From assembly GCA_012295275.1 (NCBI GenBank), contig CM022670.1, positions 36,984,189 to 37,048,188 of the forward strand: a stretch of DNA of 64,000 bases, in the 5' to 3' direction. Of the stretch, positions 23,854-37,902 are shown one piece after another. Both the position numbers and the translations under genes were made by a program. Every line of letters starts with the position of its first letter. Within the stretch, counting starts at the first letter, position 1. The DNA is from Chrysomallon squamiferum. Lineage: Eukaryota; Mollusca; Gastropoda; Neomphalida; Peltospiridae. The notes below the pieces were generated by a model. It saw only the letters and a program-made list of their open reading frames with translations, did not search any database and was not told where the DNA came from.

Positions 23854-26772
23854 ATGAATCCTTCGATGATTTTAATTGGTAAGTACACATAACAAAATAA
23901 AAGTCTATTAAGTTATTTTAATTACTATTTTTTTTTTATATTATTATCTTTTTTATATATATAAAAACAAATTTTAAAAGTTTTGATTTCCCACATCTTT
24001 GATAAAAGCATTCTTGTTTGTTTAGTATGGAACATAAAAGTGAAAACGACTAAAATTATTTCATTCTAAAATCGTGTTTAAAATGCTGTTTTCAATTCAT
24101 ATATTACTTGAGAAAATGTAGTTTTTCTTTCCTTCTTTTTATATCTATATAATGTATTGTTTCTTTCAATGAAAGTGTTAACCAAAAGAAAAAGAAAAAA
24201 AAAGAAGAAAAGCAGAAGAAATTGAAATACAACATCCTTAGTAAACCAAACCAATTAATGCCTTATACACTTTTATTACAAAGAAATCTTTTCCGTTACA
24301 TTATTTACTTTGTTTCCTGCTTGTAATGTGCCACGAAAATTTATATTTTTTCTTCCTCATAGACACACGTTTATATAGACATGTATTTTATAATTTTCAT
24401 TTCTCTCTCGAAATCGTTTCACGTCTCTTTATCTTTGGTAATGCGGAAGGATTTTATTTATATTTACGTCAGTATTTAAAACAATATAAAAACAGCAAGG
24501 TTTTGTTTTAACAAATCACTCGTGAAGCTATTGATATTAGTCATGGTCTGCAATACAACCCGCATCTCTCTCGTTATCTGTGTGTTTTTACAACATTTCC
24601 ATGTACGCATATATTACTAAAACTATTCTATGTTTGATTAACGTTATAATGACATACTGAATACATCTATGTAAGGTATTTCATTATAACGTTAATTTAA
24701 CATATAATATTTTTAATGAATTTTATTCAAATAACAGTTTGAAAAAAATTTATCTCTTTGCCTCAACTACCGGGCAACAACTTTATTTGTCCAGTGATAT
24801 TTCAGTATATTTTATTATTACTGATATTTTAGGTATATAAAATATTATTGTATGATGATAATTTGAAAGGCAAATCCCGCATCCGTTCCTTCATAATTTA
24901 TTCCTACAGATTAGTAGTAAATTGAATGTAAATAACGTATTGATAAAGAAATCACAGATGGAACCAAACAAATATTCCAGTGTATTTATTATTAGCCTAC
25001 ACTGTGCCCACTGATTAGGCGAGTGTCATTCCACCCGTCACACCCACACTCATTCTAACCGATGGGGTGTAGCCGATTTTCTTGGATACGCAAAAATGCC
25101 TAAAATGAGATCTAGAACTGCTTATTAAAATTATGTTATTTCGGAGACCAGGGGCCTGTACGATCAAACGGGATGTCTATTTTTATGAATTCCTTTTGAG
25201 TTTGTACTGGGTTATTCGGGGCAAGAAACATGGTCAAGCATTCCGCAAAGGTAGTATTTGCTTAAGTTAAATAGTAGGTCAGTCAAGCTATAACGAGACA
25301 AGACAACAAGATCAACAGCAACAACAACAAAATAATAATAATAACAATAATAATAGTAATAATTAATAAATAAATAAATAAATAGAAAGTTGTTGTTGTT
25401 GTTGTAATCACAGAGGCTTCCTGAGACAACCAAATTATTTTTAAAATAATAAATAAATTTTATCTGCGTTTAAAATAAAATAAAGGGTAAAAAAAAAAAA
25501 ATAATAATAATAAGTAAATAAATAAATAAACATTCACATGTTTTAGGCAGACATAAAAATAATGAATTATGTCTTAAGTGTAACGGTCATTTTAGTTCAT
25601 TTTATTTACTGTGGGATGTGGACAGCAGGATATAAATTAGAAGCACGCGGACCAGGAAAAGCTTTGAAAGCATTTTTATTTTATTATAATTAATCCAGAC
25701 AGTCACTGCTTTTTACTTAAATTAATATGCCATTAGAATTTATTACTATTATTATTATTATCATCATCATCATTATTATTACTATTATTATTATTATTAT
25801 TATAAAAAATATAAACAAGTGTTATAATTGCTGTTCTATGGTTAATAGTATTATTACAATTACAGTGTGTTTTGATTAGAATATATACATATTTTTTCCA
25901 CGCTGAAATTCCAATTCAACAAACCAACAATAATAATAACAATAACAACATTTTGTTCTTTACTATTATTTTATACTGTGCAGATCGACAATTTTTACTG
26001 GAAATCAGAAAAGCTTCAAATTTTGTTTTATTCATTTTGATTTCATTTTCTAAATAAATAAATAAATAAATAAATACTACTACTACTACTACTACTACTA
26101 CTAATATTTATTCATTTCCTTACAGCGTCATTTGTACAGACATATTTAGTTTAATAATAATAAAAAAAATATATTTATTTTTAAATAATTCTTACTATTT
26201 ATTCTCTGTCCTCACTGATTTCGGACGTTTCGAAGATGTGATCTGTATTTAATATAGTTAAATTTGTGCTTTACGGCTAATTATATAACTGACTTTCTAT
26301 ACCGTGACCTTACCTATTAACGACAAAACCAAAACGCCGTTCACGATGAACATTTTTCTTACACCAGGAAGTATATATTTAGTGACAAGATAGTAGTGAC
26401 TGTTGAGACCATGGAAAGGAAAACTGGTGTCTATTTTAAGTGTTTTTTTTTTTTTCTGTCCATTTAATCTGTTTTTGAAGAGTTCACAAACGGATTGTTA
26501 GTTTGTACAAGAATTTCAAAACAGAGTGAAAAAACGCCTACATCTTTTAGAAGAGTAATTTTAGGATAATTGCTACAGTAAACAGCTATGTATCGGACGA
26601 AACAAACAGTAAAGAAAAAAAAAAAAAAAAAAAAAATTACTTAATAAATAAATAAATACAAAAAAAAAAAAAAAAAAAAAAAAAATGAAGAAGAAAAGCG
26701 AAAGAAAGAAAAAATAAAGAAGAAAAGTGAAAGAAAGAAAAAAGAAAGAAGATAAAGAAAGAAAAATTAGAA

Positions 26773-26807
<35 letters not shown>

Positions 26808-27055
26808 GTCATTGACAACAAATAGTCTGTAATAAACGTAAATTTCAGTCAGAATTGTAATTTTCTAACAAGCAATTTTATTCAACAAAACCTGATATTA
26901 ATTTAGAAAATTGCTTATTGTTAGCTTGTCTGTCATTATCAATAGCTTTTGTTTGTTCTCAATAATATGGTTGTCTTTTGGAAGAGGTATTTGTTTTGTT
27001 TGTTTGTTGTTTCTTTAATTTTAAAATTTAGTTGATGATGATAATGATAATAATG

Positions 27056-27094
<39 letters not shown>

Positions 27095-27659
27095 ATTATT
27101 ATAATTATTATTTAATTTATGTATATAAAAGGTTAACACAATATCAACGTATCTGACTGTTTATTTATTTGTGTTTTCAGTTATAGGTCAGGTATTATTT
27201 TCCTATGTAATCGCACAACAAAGATCTGTAGCACAGCAGTGCCTCACTGAACAGATTCGAAGCAACAACATAGGATTTCAGCCAGTCAGAGCGCCCGTTG
27301 GAAGAAACATACCAGCCACTGATGCAACTTTGAACGCCTTTAGAGCCATTTGTCAGTAGGTATCACAGCAGACGTAACGCAAGTGTTGTAAACGGTGTAT
27401 AGTGAAGAGTTTCAGTTTAAAACATTATTATGACGGCAATAATACTAGGTTTATTAGTAATAGTTTAGTAGTAGTTTAAAATAATAGCATTAATAATAAT
27501 AATTGCACAGAATTTCAAACTATCGTTTTTCAAAACAGATATGTTATAGTGTTGCCATCTTAATTCAGTTTATTAATGCAAAATTTTACGGTAATGATAA
27601 AATTTGTATTCATTATACATACTACACATTATTTCCTAATTGAATAAATGTTTTTACTA

Positions 27660-27695
<36 letters not shown>

Positions 27696-28943
27696 TATAT
27701 TATAATCATCATCTTTATCAAATTAATTTCTTAATCGAGTATTTTTAAATATAATAACTTCTGGGACAATCAAGGTGATTCTTGATAATTTTTCATTGTA
27801 CAGAAACTACGAAAATTACATCAGATGTTTTGAAACCAGACTGCCGGGATCGACTGTTGCTAACGACAATTTCCTAAATTTGATCTTTGACGCAAACAAC
27901 ATGAGAACAGCCTACAGAGGTCTTTGCAAAGATCTGAATGGTGACTTTATTTCACTGTTGTTTAAATCCGCAACTACAACAACAACAACAACAACAAACA
28001 GCAGGGATGAAACAATAAAATAAAAGTTAACTTCCTGGTTATTGTTGCTTTCAATATATATTTCATCTAAAAAAAAAAAAAAAAAAAAAAATGTAGCACT
28101 TGAAATTCTTGTGTGACTTAAATAGTACAGTAAATGAGAAGACATCTCAGGAAAAAATATTAGTTGGGTGATGTGAAATACATAATCTTTTTAAACCGTC
28201 GAGAATGACTTAATTGGGTTAGTGGCACCTCAGCATGTGAGATAACAGTACTAATGTGACTTGCACTGTTTGTTTCAGTGTTACAACGACGGATGCAGTG
28301 TTTACTGACGACGCCCCAGGTTCAGCAATGTTACAACAACTTTCGTTCCGCGGTGATTCAGGTGGTGAATATAGGACGACAAGGTGGTATGCAAAGAAAG
28401 GATTTAGAAGCTATTGCGTGCAAGTGAGTTTCTTATTGAATTTTGTTAAAAAAAAAAAAAATAAAGAAGAAGAAGAATAAAAAAAAAAATAAATAAATAA
28501 AGACGAAGATAGCCATAATGTCCATATTATTGTTCATGTTTTGAAAAGCTAACTCACTATCTGTTTCCCCTTGAAATGATAAGTCTCCAAAAATCTTACA
28601 ATTTACAAGAAAATTTCGAGATAATCTATCTATTTGTTTTTTGTTTAGTTTTTTCATTTCTTTATTTTAAATTTGTTTCATTCGTCCAATTATCTGATTG
28701 AAAAAGTAGAAAAAAAAATTGAAACAAAATTGCTTTTAAAATATTATAGGAGTATATGTTAAATATATTTAAAATAATATGTAATTAGCACTAACCTCCA
28801 AAAAAGAACATGTCATTACATAATTTTTTGTTGGCAAGTGACGTCGATATTTAAGAAAATCATTTAATTGTTTTTTAAAAATTCGATTAAAAATGCAGTT
28901 TCATTATTTGTTGTTGCTGCTACTGTTATTGTTGTTGTTGTTG

Positions 28944-28990
<47 letters not shown>

Positions 28991-29230
28991 TCCAGCGTTT
29001 CTATTGCAAGATACCAGTGCGAAACGCAGGTATATTCGTTCTGTGATCAGCAAGCAGGGGAGATAATGAGGAACTTCTTTTATGCTGGTTTGCCTGGCCG
29101 TTGTCGACAAAGCACTGGAGTTGTTTCCCGTTACACACAGATGTGGGGAGGCGCATCGCTATCTCGACTAACCATTAGTTTGGCTGCACTGCCTGTTGTA
29201 GTTATGTTAAAACATATAACAGGCTTATAA
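23854..29230 (+). CDS. Secreted, probably GPI-anchored ten-cysteine protein (5 exons, unrecognised family)
   Basis: Exons: 23854-23878 (donor GTAAGT), 27181-27355 (acceptor GTTTTCAG, donor GTAGGT), 27804-27940 (acceptor GTACAG, donor GTGACT), 28279-28423 (acceptor GTTTCAG, donor GTGAGT) and 28996-29230 (acceptor TTTCCAG, ends TAA). Phases agree at every junction, giving 238 residues. Residues 1-21 (MNPSMILIVIGQVLFSYVIA) are a clear signal peptide built from two exons. Cysteines are at 29, 66, 75, 108, 120, 130, 160, 169, 177 and 197, with one sequon (N161-V-S). The C-terminus has a small-residue stretch (WGGAS, 211-215), then a hydrophobic end, as in GPI-anchored precursors. Two cysteine sets repeat the spacing C-x(29-36)-C-x8-C-x(27-32)-C, pointing to a duplicated helical module. 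I cannot name the family; small cysteine-rich ectodomain families of invertebrates (nematode DUF19-type, insect 27 kDa haemolymph protein type) have a similar look, but no homology is claimed. In exon 4 an alternative open frame exists; the one used is set by phase and conserved-looking cysteines. Confidence 0.75.
28918..28990. repeat. (TTG)n(TTA)n tract abutting the last splice acceptor of the ten-cysteine gene
   Basis: TTG repeats pass into TTA repeats that run to within five bases of TTTCCAG at 28989-28995. The microsatellite thus supplies most of the sequence upstream of the acceptor. Confidence 0.9.
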
Positions 29231-29851
29231 ACATAATTTTGGGGGCTTTCTTCGATCTTATTTTCTCTTTTATGGTTGGGACAATGAAGGTGATTCTGAA
29301 AATAATTATTTAAGTTATGTACTGCACAGAGTTACAGTATTTATAGAGAAACTAGTTCATTAAGATAAACCATGCATAACTGTTTAGCTTCTTGAACTAC
29401 GGGAAACCGAAGCCGAAATTAATTTTTAGGAAAGACAGCAAAACGAAACGGTAAGATACATTAAACGGGAAAGAAATATAATATTTGCGCTAATTTTTTA
29501 AAATTATTATTTATGTTTGTTATTTATTTAATTTTATTATTATTATTATTATTATTAATTTTATACTTATACTTATACTTATTATTATTATTATTATTAA
29601 TTTTATACTTATACTTATACTTATTATTATTATTATTATTATCTACGTTTAATTTTACCATTCATTTAATATATTTGTTCATTAACAACTTTAATCTTAT
29701 ATCTTAGCCTGTCTGCGATTTACTATTCAATCTTTCAATAATTCTTTAAATAATAACAGAATTGATTAAAACACATTTCTTAAAACAACTGATTCAAGTC
29801 ATGTCCAGTTATATTAAGAACCCATCTAGTTAAAAAAAAAAAAAGCAATCC

Positions 29852-29883
<32 letters not shown>

Positions 29884-32075
29884 TATTTTTCTTCTTTTAA
29901 CCTAATTATTACCATGAAAGAACCGAATACTCTAAAAATGTATCGATTTATTTACATACAAGTCTTTGTTCGTTTTAAATCATTGCTTCACATTGTATAG
30001 ATCCATTATCATCACGTGTATAGATATATTTTACTGGTTGATTTTTTCTTTCTGGAACTAGGGTAACTATAAATAATTTTAATGGGTTTTATTTTTAATT
30101 CTTGAATGGATATAAAAGTATTCGTACTTAAGAGATGTTACTGAGTATTTGGATATCTGGAATTCAAAGGATTTTTTTTTTTTATTTTTTTTAAATTATT
30201 TTTTTGTTTTACGTATTTATTATTTACATATACATAATATTAGTAATAATAAGTTTTTTCTTGTTTTGTTTTGTATATGTATATATTATTCACAGTTTAT
30301 TCATCTTGATTGTAGAAAGGTATGATTACTTTATCATTCCATCGGTAGGTATATTTCCAGATCGGACCACCCAAGACGCATACACAAAGAGCACGTATTT
30401 ATGCACTATTCGTATACACAATACAGACACAGAATAGAAAAAGAGGTAATGCTAAAGAGCAAAAGATTAATGTTCATGTTAACTAAAATATAGTTTTCGT
30501 AGAAAATATGTAACAAAGCAGTGAACTGAAATCATCAGTGATAAAAACTAGACATTATTTGCACAGTATTTCACTTCAATTGTCTTTGAAAATTTTATAC
30601 AATATGGATTGTTCTCATTATTTCTATAAAAAAAACTGTCAACTAATTATTAAACAGTGTAAGAAATTAAATGATGGAAGGAGTTATATTACTAATAAGA
30701 AAATCAACGCGCACACTTAAACCCAAGATTTCAGAAGAAAGAAAGAAACAACATTAAAATTAATATGATTTTTTTCAGTGGTTCAAATTTCATTACAAAG
30801 GAAAACAACAACAAGAACAGAAAAAATAATAAAAAGAATAGAATATAATAGAATAGAATAAAAGGAATAAATAGAATAAAATAAGAATTAGATGGTATTT
30901 CCATATAAACATTGTCACACACAGACACACATACATTTAAATATAAATCTGTCACATGAATACATATGATTTAACAGAATGCAATAGTCTTGTTTATTTA
31001 AACCCTTTGTTTAATTATACTATTCGCTGTCATACAAACTGATTTAAAATATTTCAGCATAATGTAATAAATTATTTTTTTTTCTTTTCGAAAGTCTTTG
31101 TGTATTTATTACAGTCTACATTTGTTTACCGCACTTGCAGGAGTATTAAATCTTACAACAAATGTTTGTCTTTAATTATCGATTCAGTTGCTGTAATATA
31201 TAATTGAATTTTCAAAGTAATGCTTTGTACTGGATAAATATTTCTCAAATACTGCTTTTGTTCTGACATATTTTTTGAGGGATCATTTTTAATATGAAAA
31301 CATCAACAACAAAAAGAAAAAGAAAAAGAAAAAAGAAACAGTAACAACAACATTAAAGTCGGTGTATCATAATCTTGCAGTTAACTCAAAAACGAAGGAA
31401 TGTCTAATGATAACTCAACACAGTTTTCTTAAATCGTTACATGTGTATGTGTGTATCTGAGTGTCCGTGAATATGAGTGTGCGTGTGTGTGTGTCCGGTA
31501 AAACACTAAAAATAATGGCAACATATATCTAAATAAATTTTTATATTTTCCGCTAATTGTTTAATTGCTGGTTTAAATCTTAAAAGACCATTTTGGAAAC
31601 ATGCAAAAAATTGCAAATAAATTGTTGTTATTTAAGAACTATTTTGTTTAGCGAAAACGAAATCAGTGCTCGTGAATCTACTACTACTCTTGAAAGCTGT
31701 GGGCTGAACAATAAAAGTTAACATCATTTCTTTTTGTCTTTATTTATCTTTTAATTAGGATTTCAGTATAAAAGAAATAACTAACTACTGACTGAATGTA
31801 TCAGCTTTAATCTACTCGAATCGATAAAGATAAAGATAAAGCTGAAACCTTAAGAGAGTAACCAGTTATTATGATTACGTAAAGACACGCACAATAGATA
31901 ACGTAAACAGAACCGATGGACATTGAGAATCACCGTTAGGAAACCATACGAAGAAGAATAGTGACAACATGGTTGAGAGAGTACTGGAAAGGAACCAGAG
32001 GATAACGCAAGAGAGGAATATATGGAGAAAAATAATACTGAGACTTTAGCTCAACAACAGGACACTACAGCTTCT

Positions 32076-32112
<37 letters not shown>

Positions 32113-33600
32113 AATGATACGCACGAGTGAACCCGCTGCCACCAGTCAGATGGTTATTCATGTCAGTAAGTGAAAACAACAAGAAACAGGAGACCGTTAA
32201 ATAGAGCATAAAACACAGCCTTGATAAATTCATCGCGAGGCTCAGGTATAAACGGGTATTAGCTCATGAAAGTGAATCAGTGATAACTGATCCTGCGGCG
32301 CATTACGTAAAACTGCTGGTGTAACCAACACAGATAAACCTGGCTCGCGTTGCACAGACGTTCTTACTTATTTTTAGACGAGCACGCTTGTTATCGAAGT
32401 CAGATAATTTCAACGTTATCTAAGAATGCTCAGATATCAATTCCAGAATGCGAAATTCATGTTAATATAAAGAATAAGCGCGAATTCTTTAAAAAAAAAA
32501 AAAAAAAATCCATTAAAATAATGAATACTTATAATATTTAATGTGTTTGTTTGTGTGTCTTTATATATATAGATAGATAGATAGATATATAGATAGATAG
32601 ATAGATAGATAGATACGTGTGCACACACATTCACACACACTTATAAATACATACTGCTGCAGCCTTATCCTTTTAAAAATGTTGCTTACAGTGTCGTTTT
32701 CAGAGAGGACGTAGTGACTGTCGTCCTTCCACCTGGTTGCAGCTGTTATGAGATTACTACCATTTATCCGACTACGCCAGGGATGAAACGATGCTGGCGT
32801 TCAGCATTCGAGTGCATTGATGGTTTTATTTATACGAAAATTAAATTCCGATAACACTGACAAATTTGAAATATTCATGAGTAGGGGAGGAGGAGGTAAG
32901 AGATGCCATTTTCCAGTTAAGTCCAAGGTATCACCACTTCCAAAAAAAAAAAAATGAGCCACACAGAAAAAGATCTTCTTCATATTACGAGGGCAATATT
33001 ATCACAAAAGCATTTCTCATAATGGGTGTGGTGGTGGGGTGTGAAAATGTTTTGTAAAGTGGCACAACTTATGGGGTAAATTAGGATAAGATGTGCCAGC
33101 TGTGGAAATGGCAATAACATTGGTTTATAACACGTTTGTTTATTGTTTGTGATAAATTTATTTACTGCAAAATAAGAACGTTTTCAACCGGGTTTTTTTT
33201 TTCTAATTCTGAACCAAAATGTGATAGCTCTGGCTAAAACACACATCAAAACTGATACAAAACTTATACTAACCATCCCCCCTCAAAAAAATTAAAAATA
33301 TGGATATCTGAAAGGTTATAGAATATTCTAACCTATTTTCACAAATTCTGTGCTATAATATTGGCCCTCCCTTCGAGTAATAATGTCCTACTATATCTAA
33401 AACTGCAATGGAAACGAACTGACATAAAAAGGAACATTTAAACAAATTATATACTAGAACAATGACATGATTTGACATGTATTCTAAATCTAATCTTCAC
33501 AGTATTGTCATTGCCCTTTCTTGTAAACAAATCTAAAATGTATAGATGTTGTTCACAGTTTTCTTTGTCGGCCTGTACGTGAATTAAGCCAGTATGTAGA
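29231..33600. other. Noncoding, repeat-rich spacer
   Basis: It includes a duplicated unit of TTA repeats followed by three ACTTAT copies (29530-29645), TA runs (29855-29878), a GATG/GAT array (32077-32113), a GATA array (32570-32616) and GT runs (31480-31495). One weak open frame near 32702-32849 after TTTTCAG encodes a Cys/Pro-bearing peptide (LPPGCSCYE) but has no partner exon. No gene is supported. Confidence 0.55.
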
Positions 33601-33799
33601 CAAGCTACCATTTTTTTTTAAAGGTTTTATATATGCATACGAGTTGGCAGGATTTTTGGGCAGATCCTCCAGATCTGCCTTGGTCCTGTGAATTTGGAAT
33701 AAATGAAACATCTTCAGGAACTGACCATGCGAGCCACCTTTTGCAAGAATCCACGATCAAATCCATCATCATCTACAACATCAACCACAGCAATGCAGT

Positions 33800-33990
33800 G
33801 CTTACTGCTTGATTTTCTTGCAGCCTTCACTGGTTTCCATGTGAACGCACCCAGGCACCCATCGTTGTGTTGTAAAAGCATGCTTAAAGGGGCCGTAAAC
33901 AGCCCGATTTAGGGGCTCTAGGAGATAAGATGTGTGCGGAGGCCATGTAGAAAGGATCAGAATCCAAGAAACATTGCGTCAAACATAATT
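33800..33990 (-). pseudogene. Fragment of a pogo/Tigger-type DDE transposase
   Basis: On the minus strand, from about 33976 down, the frame reads LSTWPPHTSYLLEPLNRAVY then GPFKHAF. This matches the conserved PPHTSHLLQPLD-x-x-FGP-K block near the last catalytic acid of pogo/Tigger-like transposases. The upstream DDE core is not found next to it and the downstream part soon loses the frame, so it is a short decayed relic. The plus-strand open frame at 33703-33912 is its shadow. Confidence 0.55.
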
Positions 33991-34056
33991 TAAATGAAAG
34001 CTTACTCATCTCTTACATGCTTCATTGGACAGGGTTAAAATATTTTAATAATATCA

Positions 34057-35839
<1,783 letters not shown>

Positions 35840-36340
35840 CATTTATATTTTACAATATGGCGGATATATAGTAAGTTCGACTTTGATAAATAATTTTAGT
35901 CTTATTCTTGTCCGTGGTAATTCAGATTTTCACCGGCTATCAAAGTTTGATTCATCTGTTTATATTCTAAGTATCTGAAATAAACGCGGGGCGTATTTCG
36001 GCTGCGTGTGATGAATACCTCTAAAGAATGTTAACGCTTATAAGAGCATAAACACAGTTACAGTGTAACTGAGTGTTGGATCGACTCTTAGCGAAGAATG
36101 CTGTAGTTTGTTATATGTATGGTTACCAAATAATCGCACTGGCGTTATTTCGAGAAATACCGTTATATAGAATGTATAATAATTTTTCGACTTAGATAGA
36201 CAGACATTTTCACAATTAAGTATAAATAAAACTTTGCGTGTCTACAGTTCCCGCCTTATAGACCAAATAATAAGAGTGCGGCGGGTTTATATAACGGAGA
36301 GGCGCGCGTGCTGGCTTTGTGGTCTCATTAAGGTGAAAAT
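35840..36340 (+). promoter_or_regulatory. CpG-bearing candidate promoter and 5' leader of the MGA-like gene
   Basis: The stretch has repeated CpG-rich words (AACGCGGGGCGTATTTCGG near 35983, GTGCGGCGGG near 36275, GAGGCGCGCGTGC near 36299) in otherwise AT-rich DNA, and a CAATATGGCGG word at 35854-35864 resembling a YY1-type core-promoter site. ATTAAG followed by GTGAAA near 36333 could be the donor of an untranslated first exon, since the first coding exon starts with an acceptor (TTTCAG at 37890-37895). All of this is inference. Confidence 0.35.
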
Positions 36341-36730
36341 GAAGATTCTTTGATTTATTGCAGTAAGAGTTTATTTATTTATTTAATTAATACGAGCAGT
36401 GTCTACCGATAAACTATAATTGTAATAATAAGAAGAAATAATAACACTTTTATTTTATTATTTTTAAAATATTCGTTTTGAGTAAGTTTTCGGCCTGATG
36501 TTAATGAAATATTTAGACACGTCAAACATTTTAAGGTATTGTGATTTGGTTGAAGTTTGTTAAACTTCAAAATTATTAAATAATATAAATTAAAGCGAAT
36601 TCTTTAAAAACGTACGGCGATACCAGATGATTTTTAATTTTCTTTTTTAAAAACCAAACTGTTACGTAATGTTTTTTTATTAGTAATTTTTAACGTTTGA
36701 AACGCATTGAAAATGTTTTTAATATAACAA

Positions 36731-36733
<3 letters not shown>

Positions 36734-36789
<56 letters not shown>
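36734..36789. repeat. (GA)n microsatellite
   Basis: About 28 perfect GA units. The Leu/Ser frame on the minus strand is its translation. Confidence 0.95.
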
Positions 36790-36791
<2 letters not shown>

Positions 36792-37902
36792 CATCCTTTA
36801 TAAAAAAAAGTATATCTGTCAAACTCATAACTGTAATGCCTATTCACATTCTTCTTTAGGAATTTGTTAAATTAATTTTCCATAACTGTCTTTTCAGAGT
36901 TCACAACTTAATATGTTTGGTGATACTAGAATGCAGAGACTTTTTCTCTTTCCATATAACCAACAGTATTGAAGATTTATGTTCTAATAAAAAGAGGTAA
37001 TGCTTCTTCTTTTTCTTTTCAGATGTAATTACCCACACAAACAACAGCAAATTCCCCCCAAAAAACACCAACAACAACAAACCCCCTGAAACCCCCCAAT
37101 ATTTTTATAATACTCATATATACAATTCAGTTCTGTCTTATCTAGCAAAAAGCCTTGGTATGTACTGCCCTATCATATCATTTTTTTGTGTGTCTGTTTC
37201 TGTAACTGAATATGAAACAAAATATATCAAAGGATTACTGAAAGAGAATGAATGGTTGTAAGTACAAATGTTTAATGGTCTGGCACTGGGTTGAATTATT
37301 TTTATGTTATCTTTCTGTTGCTGATGAAAATACAAAATGCTGCCTATAAGCAAAATTACCAAAAATACTTCTTAAGACCAACAAATTCTGTTTGAATATG
37401 CCATTAGTTACTTGACCTTGATTTGTCCTTCAGTAGTCACATTGATTACTATTTGAAGTTACTTTGCATGTAATCAATGGTACAAGTATAACTATTAAAA
37501 AAAACTACACTTAATTAATCTGTTATTGATTTTCATATTCATTTTGAGCCTTGACTTGAGTGATTTTTTTCTGTGATTGTTAAAAGTATACTTAATTATA
37601 TATACTTTTCTCTGACCTAGTAAAAAATAAAATACATTTACAAATGATTTATATATTAAGCCATGTTTAAATGATAAATTACCTATTTTCTTAAATTCCA
37701 TTAGCAAATAAAGAATTTGGAATCATTTCTTTGAAGTAATGGATCCATTTGGACTAAACATTGCCAAAGTAATAAATAATACCAGAGATCGTGTCAAAGT
37801 GTTTATTTAATTACAAGATGTTCCAAAACTACAACATTTATTGGATATTTATTTTGTTCCTTAAAATATCACGGTAGTATTTTGGTTGCTTTCAGAAGTA
37901 TA

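Noticed and set aside
26573-26821. Minus-strand Phe/Tyr/Leu-rich frame resembling a membrane protein
   Set aside because: Produced by A-runs and AAT/AAAG repeats read in reverse.
27661-27692. CA array as a possible CRISPR-like or satellite structure
   Set aside because: Plain dinucleotide microsatellite in an intron; no spacers.
28256-28480. Alternative open frame in exon 4 of the ten-cysteine gene
   Set aside because: It does not fit the splice phases of the flanking exons; the frame one base over does, and carries the spaced cysteines.
32702-32849. Short Cys/Pro frame after TTTTCAG as a possible extra exon
   Set aside because: No upstream donor in phase and no recognisable domain; too short to call.
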